DNA of 64,000 nt from contig MNCI01030643.1 of assembly GCA_015680685.1 (NCBI GenBank), forward strand, positions 251,279-315,278. Reading direction: 5' to 3'. The notes beneath the pieces were generated by a model. The model did not search any database. It saw only the letters and a program-made list of their open reading frames with translations, and was not told where the DNA came from. Below are positions 10,589 to 22,870 of the stretch, piece by piece (the stretch's first letter is position 1; the number at the start of each line of letters is the position of its first letter). The DNA comes from Gnetum montanum (lineage: Eukaryota > Streptophyta > Gnetopsida > Gnetales > Gnetaceae). The position numbers and the translations under genes were made by a program.

Positions 10589-13377
10589 TGTAACACCCTG
10601 CCCTATCTAGGGTAGGGTGATGCCTAGGATCACTAGTAATCTACAATAGAAGCATGATAACTAAAAATCAATGATGTGTAGAATACATGATATTAAGGAA
10701 GCTCAAACTACACACAAATTTCATACCAAATTAAAAATTAAATATAAATTTCAATTTATATAACTTCATGTCTCTACATAAATGAAAATATGCTTTACTA
10801 TGCTAAAATACAAAAATACATAAACATCATCATCATATATATAAGAGTACAGAGAGTTTCATACAAATATACATAGTCCATACTATTATACATGAAAATA
10901 TACATTAACCAAGCATTGAAGATTTTCCCCTCCTCTACTCTTCCTCTCCATGCTCATCTAGGCTTTTGTGCCTTTCACCTATTATTAAATAAAGTTAGTA
11001 CAAAATTAAGTGAAAAGATTTTACACTTCCCTTGCTAGATGGTTGACAAGTGCTGCATTAGAGGAGAGGAGTGGGGTACAATACAACCTACAATAACTAT
11101 TAGTCTTACGCATGCTAAAAAACACACACACACCATATCACCCATAATGCTAACATAATCATTATTAAAGATGATAGATGACTATCATACAATCACAAAT
11201 AAATCCACGATTTGACATCATCTATCATATATTCATTACACCACAACACATGCATTTCCACTATCATGCCCATGGCATCATACCCACGATATACCGTTAA
11301 ACAGTCAATGATCCACACAATCATAATCCAATCATTATACATATTATCCACGATATGACTCACAAATCAATACTATCATATACATAGCCCATGTGGTTGC
11401 TAGCATATCCACATCCAATGTAGCATGTGAAATGTTTCCATGAGCACTAATAATAGCCATTTCTTGTAGGCCTTTTCTTAGTCTTTTATTTATCCAATCG
11501 ATGCTAGGGTCTAACAACCTGTGACCTACAACCACTAGCCTTCTAGAGGACTGGCGATAGGGATGAACATACCTATGCCACATACTAGCCGTAGGGATGA
11601 ACACACCTATACTCTCCCACTCTTAGGATGAGGCTTGAGATAGGAACCTCACTAATGCATCATAGTGTGGGTCAATCCATACTACCTCTAGGGTGCCTCA
11701 TTACCAACTGGTTTGCATCCTCATGCTAGCACCACCCACTAACGACTGTCACAAGCGTTGTTGTGAAGACATGTACACATTCCAGCTAGCTTAAGCCAAT
11801 GCATGTCACAAGCACAACACATCTAAAAAAACATAACATAACCACATATATTCACACCTAACAATCATATTCATTCCATGAAAATAATACCATAATTCGA
11901 CAAAAAAAATTAATATCATGATATGATAAAACAATACCATATTTCTTGAACTGCATGTAATTCCAAGCAAATGATCACTATACTAACCTTCAAAATGATA
12001 TATACCCAAAGAAAAAACCAATCCCATGATTAGAAAGTACTTCCCAAAACAATCCCAATGATACTAATGTTACCTAAATCAGACTCCTAGAAGCAAAGTT
12101 ATGTGGGTTCAAAGTTTAATTAATAAAATAATAATTAATAATATTTAATTACTGCTAGGAAGGATTGAAACTCCCAAAAATTCTCATGTCACAATAGGCC
12201 CAAAAATACAATATTCCCATCATAACAATCTCATCAACACCACATATCATATTCCACAAGTCCACATCATTCCAAACATCGGATATATATCAATAACAAC
12301 TTGTAACCGAAACTATACAATTTCAGGAAATATGCAAAATAACATGCCTAAGCTCAATCTTTAAGCTATCCACCCCACATGCCCACATCACATGATCATA
12401 TATACTAATCTAGCAAAAAAATATAAGAAAAAGATAAAGATAGCCCACCAATTAAAATTGTTAGGGTAGAAAGGCCGAAGTGAGGAGAAAATCCTCAAAA
12501 ATCTGGTAGGACTCCATTTCACTCCAAATAAGTTTTGCACCCACATATATGTGACTATAGCAATCCAAAATCAAGGTTTAGAGTAATTAAAAATTATTTA
12601 CAAAGCTTAAAATTCTTGAAAAAAAGAATGAAACATAAGAAAACTAAAAGAGAATAAATGTGATATCAGTTTCTATTTTGAGAGATAGAAAGAAATGAAC
12701 AAAACCCAATTTTTATGGGTGGTAGTAGAAAAAGAGCAGTGGTAAAAAAAAAAACATTATAAACTATGTTTTTTCATCGTATGCTCTTAGCATATGCATT
12801 TTGTTAAAAAACACATACATAAGTGGCTTCCTTTTTGCACATAACATGCAACATCTGATTTTTAATTTTACTTTTTACTTCTACTTTTTTTTCATAAGTT
12901 TATTTCTTTTATTTCTTTCCCAACTAATATCCTACATTTCCAATGTGCATAACAATCACACTGGGACTCCAAATTAAAATCCATTTGAACCTATGAAATC
13001 CTTATCAAATGCTCTACACATTCATATGCCAAAATCACACATGAACATCATGCAACATAGTGCTATAGTTTAAATGCATAAATATTGAAATCACACATAA
13101 AGCATAAAGGAATACCAAATAGGTGCTCTTGAACCCCAATCCAACACCCCTACCAAAAACCTCACCTATCTAACACATCACACAAGGCTAGTGTATGTAA
13201 TCACGTTAGTCAAGCATGCAAAGACATCATAATTGGAACATAAATACAAAGCCTTATAAAATAGAAAATACATTTATATTAAATTAACTCATCCTTGATA
13301 ACCCACTAGGACTCCACATGTAATGTATAAATTGGAAGTGAATGATCATACCTAATGTATTTGGATGGGATGTAATA
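10589..13377 (-). repeat. 5' LTR of element B
   Basis: Same order of blocks as 3321-6099, with scattered substitutions and small indels, for example a 10-bp extra ataattaata stretch near 12131. It would have carried the promoter; I did not identify a convincing TATA box. Confidence 0.92.
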
Positions 13378-14262
13378 GTCTACAAGACAATGCTACATGC
13401 AGCCACTTGCACTCCACTTGAACTAAGCTTTTGGAATGTCTTGTGCCTTCCAATAGGTCAAAATTTCAACCATTTTTCATCTACTAGATGGTCATTATGA
13501 CTTTTGGTTAAAATTGTGAGGTAATATTGCTTACACTCCACCTGAAATATGCTACTAGAAGATTTTGCACCTTTTAGTAGCCTAAAATTACAACAAATTT
13601 TTATCTTCTAGTTGGTCATTATGTATTTTGGTTTAAACTATGAGGTTGTGCTATTCATAGCCCCTCGCACTTCACCTGAACTAGGCTTTCAATAGGTTTT
13701 GTGCCTTCTGATAGGCCAAAATTAAAACTATTTTTGATCTATTAGATGGTTATAATACAAGGCCATGCTACTTGTAGCCTTTTACACTCCAACTAAACCA
13801 GAATTCCAGTAGGTTATATGCCTTCCAGTAGTCCAAAATTACAACCAATTTTCATCTACCTATTAGTTATTATGACTTTTGGATGACACTATGAGATAGT
13901 GCTACTTGCAATCACTCACACTACACTTGAATTGAACTTTTAGAAGGTTTTGTGCCTTTCGGTAGCCTAAAATTTCAACCATTTTTAATCAACCAGATTA
14001 TTATTGTGAGTTTTAGTGAAGCTATGAAACAATGCTACTTGTAATCAATGGCACTCTTTATCAATTGTGCTTCCATAAGGTTTTGTGCCTTCATGTAGGC
14101 CAAAATTACAAAACTTTTTCATATACTTGATGATCATTATGATTTCTAGATGAAACTATGAGATAGTGCTACTTGCAACCTATTGTACTCCACTTGAATC
14201 GAGCTTTTAGAAGGTTTTGTGCCTTCTAGTAGACCAAAATTTTAACCTTTATATTATACCTT
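13378..14262. repeat. Satellite-like array, right part
   Basis: About eight more units of the array begun at 2590, with the same landmarks (gctacttgca, cactccac, gtgccttc, taggccaaaatt, caaccatttttcat). It starts immediately after the right LTR of B. Unit lengths vary between about 110 and 135 bp. Confidence 0.83.
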
Positions 14263-15559
14263 AGTAAAATAACTTAATTTTTTCCCAAGGAATATAATAG
14301 AGTATGAGAAAACATAGCCTTATTCTAAAACTTAAAGGATTAAACATACATTATTCACAAACTTGATAATCAAGTTTCATAATACATAACATTATGGTTT
14401 GAGTTAAAGTAAGATAAGTGTTCAAATCCAACATAACATAATGTTTAAATGAAGATCTAACATTAAATCATAAAAGAAAACCACATATTCTATCAAACAT
14501 TAAACATGAAAAATTTTATGATTCCTAATGTCATAGTTAGGTTTCCAAGTTATCATACTTAACTATCATCTAATGATCATTCATAAGTTTTCCAATTAAA
14601 TACTAAGTTTACACTAGAGGTGGTGGTATCCCAAGAGATTATTATGCCTTGGGTGTTAATTTTTAGTCTTGGCTATTATACCTTAGGAGGTTTTTTTTTC
14701 ATATCAATCATTGCCTTAAGGATTGTGAGATAGTGTCACTCACAACATGTTGTAGTCCACATGTTGAAGACTTTTGAAAGGTATCGTGTCTTCTGGTGGG
14801 AAAAAATTTCAACTGTTTTTAGCCTTCTAGAAGGTTTGACTATCGTTTAGTTGGAATTACATGTGACTGCTATTCGCATTGGCTCACACTCTCTAGATTA
14901 TGTGATAGTGCTACTTGTAGTCCCTCACAACTTTTGATAAACTACAATTCACATTAATATGTTCGGCTCATAGTAAGTGCTAATATGTGCTACACTCATA
15001 AGGATGCATCGCATGGTATGAGGTAAAAAATAAAACCACTGCAAAAACTTTACTACCTCAATTTTAGCATTTCTTTAGTAGCCAATAGGACATAGAGCAT
15101 GAAAAGGAAGTGAAGAGAATTTCTTGAGAAATCACATTGTCATTCAAGGCTAATCTTGGTGAAGAGATTTCATTAAGAATGTAAAGGCCTTGAAGATGCA
15201 CCTCTACAAAATGGATTGTAGGGTGTGTAAGACTTTTAGAATAGCATTTACTAATAAGGTACACTACTTGCTCTCATTATAGGCATATTATATTGCGTAA
15301 GTGTTGAATATGCTATCTCAAATATAAATATGTTGGATATGTAGTGTGTAAAATCTTTGAAGAATGCAAGGAAGACGAGAGCATGCAGGTTTCTAGGAAA
15401 TAGTGTGGTAACAAGAAATAAAAAATCTACCAAAAGGGCATTTTTCAAAAGATAATATTCAATGGTTTTATTTCTATGATGATGAATTTACTTAGATATA
15501 TAAATAAATAGTGGAAGATTTTATTGAGGGGAACAAAAGAATGAGATCTTTCCTTGTTA
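14263..15559. other. AT-rich DNA with decayed satellite units
   Basis: No gene recognised. Between about 14715 and 14960 there are two or three badly decayed satellite units (ttgtgagatagtgtcactcac, tcgtgtcttctggtggg). The rest is AT-rich and featureless; two minus-strand frames of about 65 codons near 15064-15448 have no recognisable content. Confidence 0.5.
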
Positions 15560-18270
15560 ATTTTTCTATAAAACTAAAAACCAACAAATATGAAGAAAGA
15601 AGAGTTGCTCATGAGAAAACCATTACACATGCCAGATATTATAAGTTATTCAAAACTATTTTGTATTTATCTATTAATTTTTTATAATAGAAAGATTTAC
15701 AATCTAGAATACTACGACCCTTGTTTGAATATGTTTTTTGTATTAGTTATCATTGCAAGCATGGATCAAATGTTACTATATGGATAGCACCTAGGAAAGG
15801 TAGAAAAAGAAATAAGAAAGGAAGAAAGACTAGTTTTCAATGTCATTTCATAGTTTGCTATATGCAAGGAGAAGATCATGTTGCATGTACTATATATAAA
15901 GAAATGAATCATGTTGAGACATTAGGAGCTTACTATGATGGCTTACTAGGTCCCATGATAGATAAAAGAAACTCACAATTCATACATATTTCTAGTGAGG
16001 CCTATCAGAAGATATTGTGTTTATGAAAGGAAGGATTACCAATAGATCTCATCCATGAGAGGTCAATCAAAGATCTTTTAAAGGGAGGAGATGAGTTTGG
16101 GCTATCAAGAAAGAGAAATGTTTTTCTTATGACATTTACAACATTTGCAAAAATGTTATTCCTAATTATAAGAAAAGTGAGAATGATAAAATCAGTACCT
16201 CACTATGGTACCAAACAACAAGTGATTTTTACTTTTACTACCAGAAAGAGAACTAAGAACAAGGTATCTCATTGATCATTGGGTTGCAATCACATTAGAT
16301 GCTCAAAAAGATGATAGCTGTATCTCAATGTAGTATCCTTGTACTGGATTTCACTTTCAAAACTAAAAAATATGGTGTAATTTAAATAATGTAATATATT
16401 ATTCCATTTTAAAAGTTATTGGTATTATAATAAAATAAGACATTATCTTATTAAAAATGTGTGGTTATATTTGTAGTTCCATCTTCATATGATGATGCCT
16501 TTTGATTCATACTATAATGGACTTCTAGTTGTTGCATGGATGATATCCTCATGGTGCACTAAAATTGATATCAAAGGTTGGATTTTGGAGTTGCTTCGAA
16601 GAGGCAATTCTAAGGATCCTGATTAGATAGTGAATGCTTTCATTCTAGATGACTCAAAGATAAAAATGAATGTAGTGAGGTAACTTTAAAGGCATTCAAA
16701 AACCTATTTGAAATCATGCTACCTTAGTTTGAGATATCTTAACATGTGCTAAAATTTAATAATTTATTAGTTCTATTTTTGGCAGAAAGATTTTTCTATG
16801 CATTTGGCATGGTTGAAGGGCATGGAGGAAGAACTTGGTAACCAAAGTTAGAGATTCCAATTAGAGAAAAGCAATGAATGATCATCTTAATCATATTATG
16901 AATGAATGCAAAAATTTTGTAGATGTTGTTGTGGAAATAAGAAAATTTGTTGATAGGTTTTAGGAGAACTTAAATTTCTTTAAATACTTAAAATAGTAGT
17001 GGTTAAATGCAGACAAATTTAGTAAGCTTCTATTCCTTATTATCATTACATAGAAGTTCATATTCATAGTCATGAACTTGTTGCCTATTTGTTTATTACT
17101 AATTTTTTTCTTTAATAATATGTTTATAAGAATGTGGGCTAAAGCATTTCATGATGTTCCCCATGCACAAAAACACACAAATAATGTTGTTGAGTCATAC
17201 CATGGATTTTTGAGAGGGAAATTTGTAAGAGATATAAGAAATAGAAAATACCGATGAATTGATTGGCTTATATAAAGCTTGGCAAAAGTATAACTATATT
17301 ATTGGAACAATTCAAAAATTAAAGCTATAGGATATTTTGTAAATAAGAAAGATAGAGATTTCAATAAGAAGTCATGGGAAAATACTTTACAAATATTTGA
17401 TGTTGACTATTTCTAAGTCATGGAAAAGGAAGATGAATATGCTATGTGAAGTCAAAATAGTTTGAGGCCAAATACTTAGTACATGGTTTCAAAGGTGTTT
17501 TATTTTAGTATATATTGTGGGTATAAATGGTCTTGCCTTGGCAATTTTTGCAAGTACTTAATGAAAGTTCTTATTAAGGTAAAGGTTCTTACTAATTCAT
17601 TCAAGTTCTTCTTCCAAGATAAGTTTTACGATTCATGTGTGCCTATGGAACTAAATTCATTCGAACCACATTAGTTCCCTAGCCAAGAAGATGCTTTAGA
17701 ACTTAGAATGGAACTAGAGACATTGGGATCAACTAAGTAGAGGTATGTAACTAATGAGGTGGACATGATGGGTAATAAAAATCAACAAATTGAGTTGGAA
17801 AAAGATAATAGAGAGGCATAGTAGAAAACTAAAATTCCTAAGCTCAGAAAGATATTAACAAAATTGGCAAAGACATTACCTACAAACAAGGAAAGTATTT
17901 TAGAAATAAAAAACATGTGGAATTGTTGGAATTGAAGTTTTTAATTTCAAGTAATGTAGATGGACTAGTGAGTGAAAATAGATTTTCTGGCTAGAATAGT
18001 CCTTCCAAACTTACTGCACAAAAACTCTCTAACCATAACTATGTAAGAAAATTTTTTAAAGAAGGTAAGGATAGTATTTCATTGGTTGTATATGGTTATT
18101 AAAATAATGTACATTGTGTTCTATTATTTTTACTTTGTTTCCTTTTACTTACAAATTGGAGTGAAGAAGGCTAAGAGAAACATGGACAATCCTTTGATCA
18201 CATATCTACCCTAAAATAGTAGCTCATTTGATGATATTCTTGTGAATCTATTTTTTGTTTAACATCCTTG
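15560..18270 (+). pseudogene. MULE-type transposase relic (element C)
   Basis: The protein can be followed in shifting plus-strand frames. An N-terminal DNA-binding-like part at 15721-16026 has CKHGSNVTIWIAPR, FQCHFIVC and NHVE. A linker KEGLPIDLIHERSIKDLLKG follows at about 16025. The transposase core then shows FYYQKEN...LIIGLQS..MLKKMI..S..SILVLDFTF (about 16230-16360), DSYYNGLLVVAWMISS (about 16500-16560) and AFILDDSKIKMN (about 16638-16672). A downstream NNVVESYHGFLRGK..RDIRNRKYR motif is at 17185-17257. These match the plant family of MULE-like transposases that usually carry a SWIM zinc finger. Several frameshifts and stops make it dead. I could not locate terminal inverted repeats, so the ends are approximate. 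Confidence 0.62.
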
Positions 18271-19035
18271 GATAGGAAATTATGATTGAAATATATCATG
18301 TATTTGTTATAGATTACTAGATAACATGTTTGTTACACTCTTTTTTTAGATCAAACTATGTTTTCTATGTCTTAACACGTTATTGCAAGACTACATGTTG
18401 TATATGTGTTGCCTATTTGAATATGGTGTATTTTAATTACATTTTGGATAATGATGCCTATATTTCTTCATCAACTTTTATACTAGTAATTTGAGAAAAT
18501 GCAAAAAAATGAAATAACCCTCCACATACATCACTATAACTATCAAACAATAATACTTTTGAAAATGCCTTCCACATAAGTCAGTATAACTATCATAATT
18601 ATTTATCTCTAACTTCATATCTAGTTTCATTACTTTATTTTAAACACTACTCTTTTGAGAATTGATTCACAACAGATGTATATGTAAGATTCAAACATTC
18701 ATTTTTAATTCCAAAAAATTGCAAGCACATGTGAGTAGCATGACCTCACATTGTTTTGTTAAAAACATGCATGAACATGAATTTTGTAGTTTATCAAAGT
18801 CTTTAGTTTTTGAATTCCATGTGAATCACTCTTAAATCACATAAAAATATTGCGAGACATCACTGCTCACTATAATAGTTCTGCGAGTGCATGCAAGATG
18901 TAAATCTTCATAGTGTTAACATTTACATAAATAAGGTTTTCATAGTGCACCACAATGCTAGATGTAGTTCCTCATCAAAACTACAATTAACACTGCAAAT
19001 TGCAACTTGCATATTACATAGTTGAAGTGCAACTA
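18271..19035. other. AT-rich non-coding DNA
   Basis: I see no gene or clear repeat here. It lies between the transposase relic and the 3' LTR of element D and may include the right end of the DNA transposon. Confidence 0.5.
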
Positions 19036-19892
19036 TGATGAGCAGTGGAGTATCCTAGCACTCTACCATATAAGTCAAGAGTGTCATTGCATGATTATAT
19101 CATAATTCATGAATGGACAATGTTGTTATACAAATAGTTGATGTTAAGTTTGAGATTGTTGTCTTCTTAGTTTGAGCTAGTCAAGCTCAAGTGTATGGTT
19201 TAGCTCTTGGTGAGGCACATGATTAACTAATGTTAAGAGGCTCTTAAGTGCTCCTAAAGTAAACATGATTGAAAGTATAATTCAAATTCTATTTGACTAA
19301 GAAAACATAAACCTATCTTAGCCTAATGTAATGGACATTCAGTTGTGGTCTACCATTCACACCTTGAACTTGTGTAGTTATTATTGGGATTACCAAGTGG
19401 AATTACTAGTGGGAAAACCAAGTAATGCCACTACTGGGTTACTAGATAACTATACTTAGCACTCAAAACTAATTGTATCCATACTGCTTACTAATGACAT
19501 GTAAAATAAAGTGATTGGAATGCAAATGATTAACTAAGAAAATAGTAAATATTATGCTAAGTAAAAAAGTGAAACTAAGGGAATGATGTAATGATGGAAA
19601 GTAATCTCAATCTTTATGGCCATCATGAACTATATCCAAGTACAATCAAATCAAATAAAGACATCAAACAATTGCTAAATATCATACTATAGGCATTCGC
19701 TCTATCACTAAGGCTACAAAAAAAAACTACAAGAATCTTGCTAAGGGTGGAATGAAAAACTATGGATTGTGCACCTAAGTGATGGTATTTAAAGGGCTAC
19801 ATGCATCCCAAGGCATCACATGAACAATGACATAGCATGTACTATAATATTGTTGCTATGGTATCACATCACAATAGAAATTGATTTTATCA
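19036..19892 (-). repeat. 3' LTR of element D
   Basis: Begins tgatgagcagtggagtatcc and ends attttatca on the plus strand, parallel to the E and G LTRs (tgatgag...tggcaaggtacccc ... catca). Inside, gggattaccaagtgg and actactgggttac match the ggattaccaa...tgggttaccaagt block present in all Athila-like LTRs of this window. Length is 857 bp. Confidence 0.75.
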
Positions 19893-19903
19893 TACCCCCA
19901 TGA
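19893..19903 (-). promoter_or_regulatory. Polypurine tract of element D
   Basis: Minus strand TCATGGGGGTA abuts the LTR. The identical 11-mer is found next to the left LTRs of E (27485) and G (45794). Confidence 0.75.
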
Positions 19904-20229
19904 CTAATGTGAAACTCACCCTCTAGTTAAAACAAAATGAGCATGGAGTCCCTTTCAAAATTGGGAGGTAGACTTGACTATACATGATTTACTAACTATT
20001 TACATGACTTAGAATGTTGCAGTGGTGTTTACAAAATGACACAATTACATGAGAAGGTGAAATAAAAGGAAATAAAAAAAAACCTTAGAGTAGAATGATG
20101 TAGCTCATGTTCCCAGAAGTGAAGGCTCTTCCATTAGCTACTTCCCTTTTTCATAAGGCTTTTTGTATTAGTATCTATTAAGGAGTTCCTAAAGCTTTTC
20201 TTCCTTTGTCCTTGGATCATGTTTCATCT

Positions 20230-22870
20230 ATGCTTATTGAGTAATGTTAGATGGAGTGATGGTAGCTACGAAAATATTTTGTTGGCCTTTACATGCCAAG
20301 CTACAAACTATGCATCTCTTCTTTAAAAGATTTAGCCATCTTTCTTAGCTCTTGATAATATGACATTTTATGTGTTAGGTTCACTACTACATCCTTTTGG
20401 CCCTAGTAGCTATCTTTGATAATTTCTAGTTTAGAGTTTACTACATGTAGTTTCTATAATGCATCCTTTCTATCAGCAAACTTCTTCTCATACATTGCGT
20501 AGATGGTTACTACTTGCAACTCTAACTCATTCCAAGATCTACCTACTATTAACATGGCTAGAATAGCATAATGAAGGTTTTCTATCCCTATGTATTCTAT
20601 TAGATACAAGTATTTATTCTTTACCTTGGCCTGGTAGATAGGAGTAAGGCTATTTAGAATTGGCTACCAATCTAGGTTTTGTGAAAAGATGGAACTAATT
20701 ATGGCCTTTTCCATCTAGATTTATTTTTTGTTAATTTGTTGATACATTTCCACCTAATCTCTAAAATGCTCTTTGAGTCACTCATGCTTCTTGGCCTCAT
20801 TTTTCCATGCACTTATTTCAATTATAGACTTTTAGTAAATGGTGTAGACCTCTTCCATTGATAGGGTTCTATTTTCTCAGGCCAAGAGACTCACATCTTG
20901 GTTGACATAGACCAATTATTCTTAGAGTTGTTGGATGCTCTCCTTAAGAACATTCTTTTTCTTTTCAATGTTTTTCAACCAAGAATTGTTAGTAGCTAAC
21001 TATTTATTTTCTTCTTGTAAGGATGTGAGAACTTTAGCATATGCATATGTTTGTGCTTTAGCAAAAAATGCTTCCCACACTACCTTTTCCTTCTTTTTCT
21101 CCATTCTATGTTATGGTTAATCAATCACCTCACATGGTCTATTCTAAGTTGATCTAGTTGGTCTAGCACTATGAATTGCATTGGGTCTCTTCTTTTAGCT
21201 CTAAGGATGGCTAACTCCTCTTGCAATCACTGTACCTCATTCTCTACATGCTTAGCCTTGGTTTTAGCCATGACCAACTTTCCTTTTTTGGCTATCAAAT
21301 CATACTAGACTATAACAATATCAATAGGGATATCAAAAATATTCTACATCGCTTGACCTATATGCAAAAATATTTCTAGAATATCTTTGTGCTCCATAGG
21401 AGTCATTGAGGTTCTAGCAAGCATTTAAGTATCTCGTGCTCTAGAGATATTAGTTGATGGCACAATAGGAATGTTGAAGGATTTCTTGATGTGATCAGTG
21501 ATGATCTTCTTAGATCCTTTTGCATCTTGGTGTTGCATGATCACAATAGTGACACCTTTACTAGTTTCAAGCATGAGTTGGAATGATGAAGCATCTCTGA
21601 ATACCGATTGTGTCCAATCATCCTCTCCTTACACTTGAAGTGATACTTGTCCACTAGTTAGATCTATGGGTATTTTGGGCCTTGTTGAGCTCTCTCTTAC
21701 TTTATACAAATTAGCCCTCTCTCTTGTTCCCAAACTTATTATTTCTACAATTTTCTACAGATGTCTCATGAATGATTTGTAGTCTTGTGATAGTGGTAGA
21801 ACTTGTTGTTGCTATTGTTATTGTGGTTGGCTACTAGGTCATGCTTGTTCTTTCTGACTAGTAGCTAGAATGCTACTAGTAAAGGTGGTACTTGTATCTT
21901 CCTTGGTTCCTATTAATTTTTCTACTTGATCCTTCTTTGGTGGCATCAAATTGAACATTTCTGCATAAGAAGTATTCTAGGCTTTCCTAGGGACATCATT
22001 GGTGTACCTAGGATTCTAGCTTACTTACACAAATTCCTGATGAGGCAAGGGAATTTAAGTGTTAGCTTCCCTACCTATTTTTCTTCAAACCACCTTTGAA
22101 TCTTGAGGAAGAATAGATGGGAAATGTTAGCATTAAATTTTTCCATTAGAATGGCACTTCCTCTAGCCACATATGTGGATATCCTATTGAGCCTCTTTGT
22201 TTAAAACAAGTGGTAGGTGTCAATTTTAAAATATTATTTTTCCTTAGCTATGAACTTGCTATAATATTTATCTTCTTTAGCATATGCCCTATACAACCAC
22301 AATATTTTAGCATTAGTATCAAATCTTGTTGAGATCTATGTCACATTTTCCCCTTCATTTGAGATGTTCAGGGCCTTGGCGATCACCTCCATTGAGTAAG
22401 GTACAAAGAATCCTTCGATTTTGATTGTAGCATCAACTTGTTTATTCTACTAGAATTGGTATGTTTCTTCTAAGTACCATTTACCACTATTGGATAATGT
22501 AGGCAATAAAGGAGATGCTTGGAGTTGCATCTTCACTACTTCTAGAGCAAACTCCATGAAAGGACCAAAGTTTAATTCCATAATAACTATGGCCATGATG
22601 GAATTTTTTTGTATGACCTAAAGGCATTCCTGTGATAGTGTGAGATACTTTCCTTGTTTAGGTATTGGTTGAACTTCTACCTCTCCTTGGGTTGAGTGCT
22701 CAGTAGCAAGGGTTTGTTAATGGGTGCTATACAATTGAGCCTCTTACTATGCGTGTTTCACTTGAGGAGTTCATTCTTCCACTTGGCCTCTCCCATGGCC
22801 TCTTGGTCTTTTGCTTCCATGTTGGGAGGGTCCTTCAGCTATTGGCCTCTTTGGGACCATTTACAATTAA
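20230..22870 (-). pseudogene. Unrecognised long reading frame in the env-like position of element D
   Basis: On the minus strand one coherent frame of roughly 870 codons runs from about 22870 to 20230. I do not recognise the family. Near the N terminus is a basic GSKRPRGHGRG stretch (about 22820). A globular-looking part follows at about 22560-22080, with SGKWYLEETYQF, KIEGFFVPYSMEVIAKALNIS, ILWLYRAYAKEDKYYSKF and RISTYVARGSAI..EKF. The C-terminal third is charged and heptad-like (MEKKKEKVVWEAFFAKAQTY near 21100; KVLTSLQEEN; MSYYQELRKMAKSFKEEM), suggesting a coiled coil. Most interruptions are TAG/TAA at places where Gln or Trp fits. It lies downstream of integrase on the sense strand, where some Athila elements have an env-like gene, but I see no signal peptide or membrane span. 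It could also be a captured host gene. Confidence 0.5.

Larger units (their letters stand above)
3321..13377 (-). mobile_element. Element B: Tekay-like chromovirus LTR retrotransposon (Ty3/gypsy), full length but dead
   Basis: This is a 10.06-kb element on the minus strand. It has two long LTRs (2779 and 2789 bp), a primer-binding site like initiator-methionine tRNA next to the right LTR, and a purine-rich tract next to the left LTR. The internal order in sense direction is gag, protease, RT, RNase H, integrase, chromodomain-like tail. That order, the initiator-Met PBS and the LVKVLW..EATWE-type tail are typical of the plant Tekay/Del chromoviruses. Many in-frame stops make it non-functional. 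Both flanks are the same satellite-like array. I could not define a clear target-site duplication. Confidence 0.88.

Noticed and set aside
3316-13382. A 5-bp target duplication for element B
   Set aside because: Left cactg and right gtcta do not match; because both flanks are repeat units, chance similarity could mislead, so I report none.
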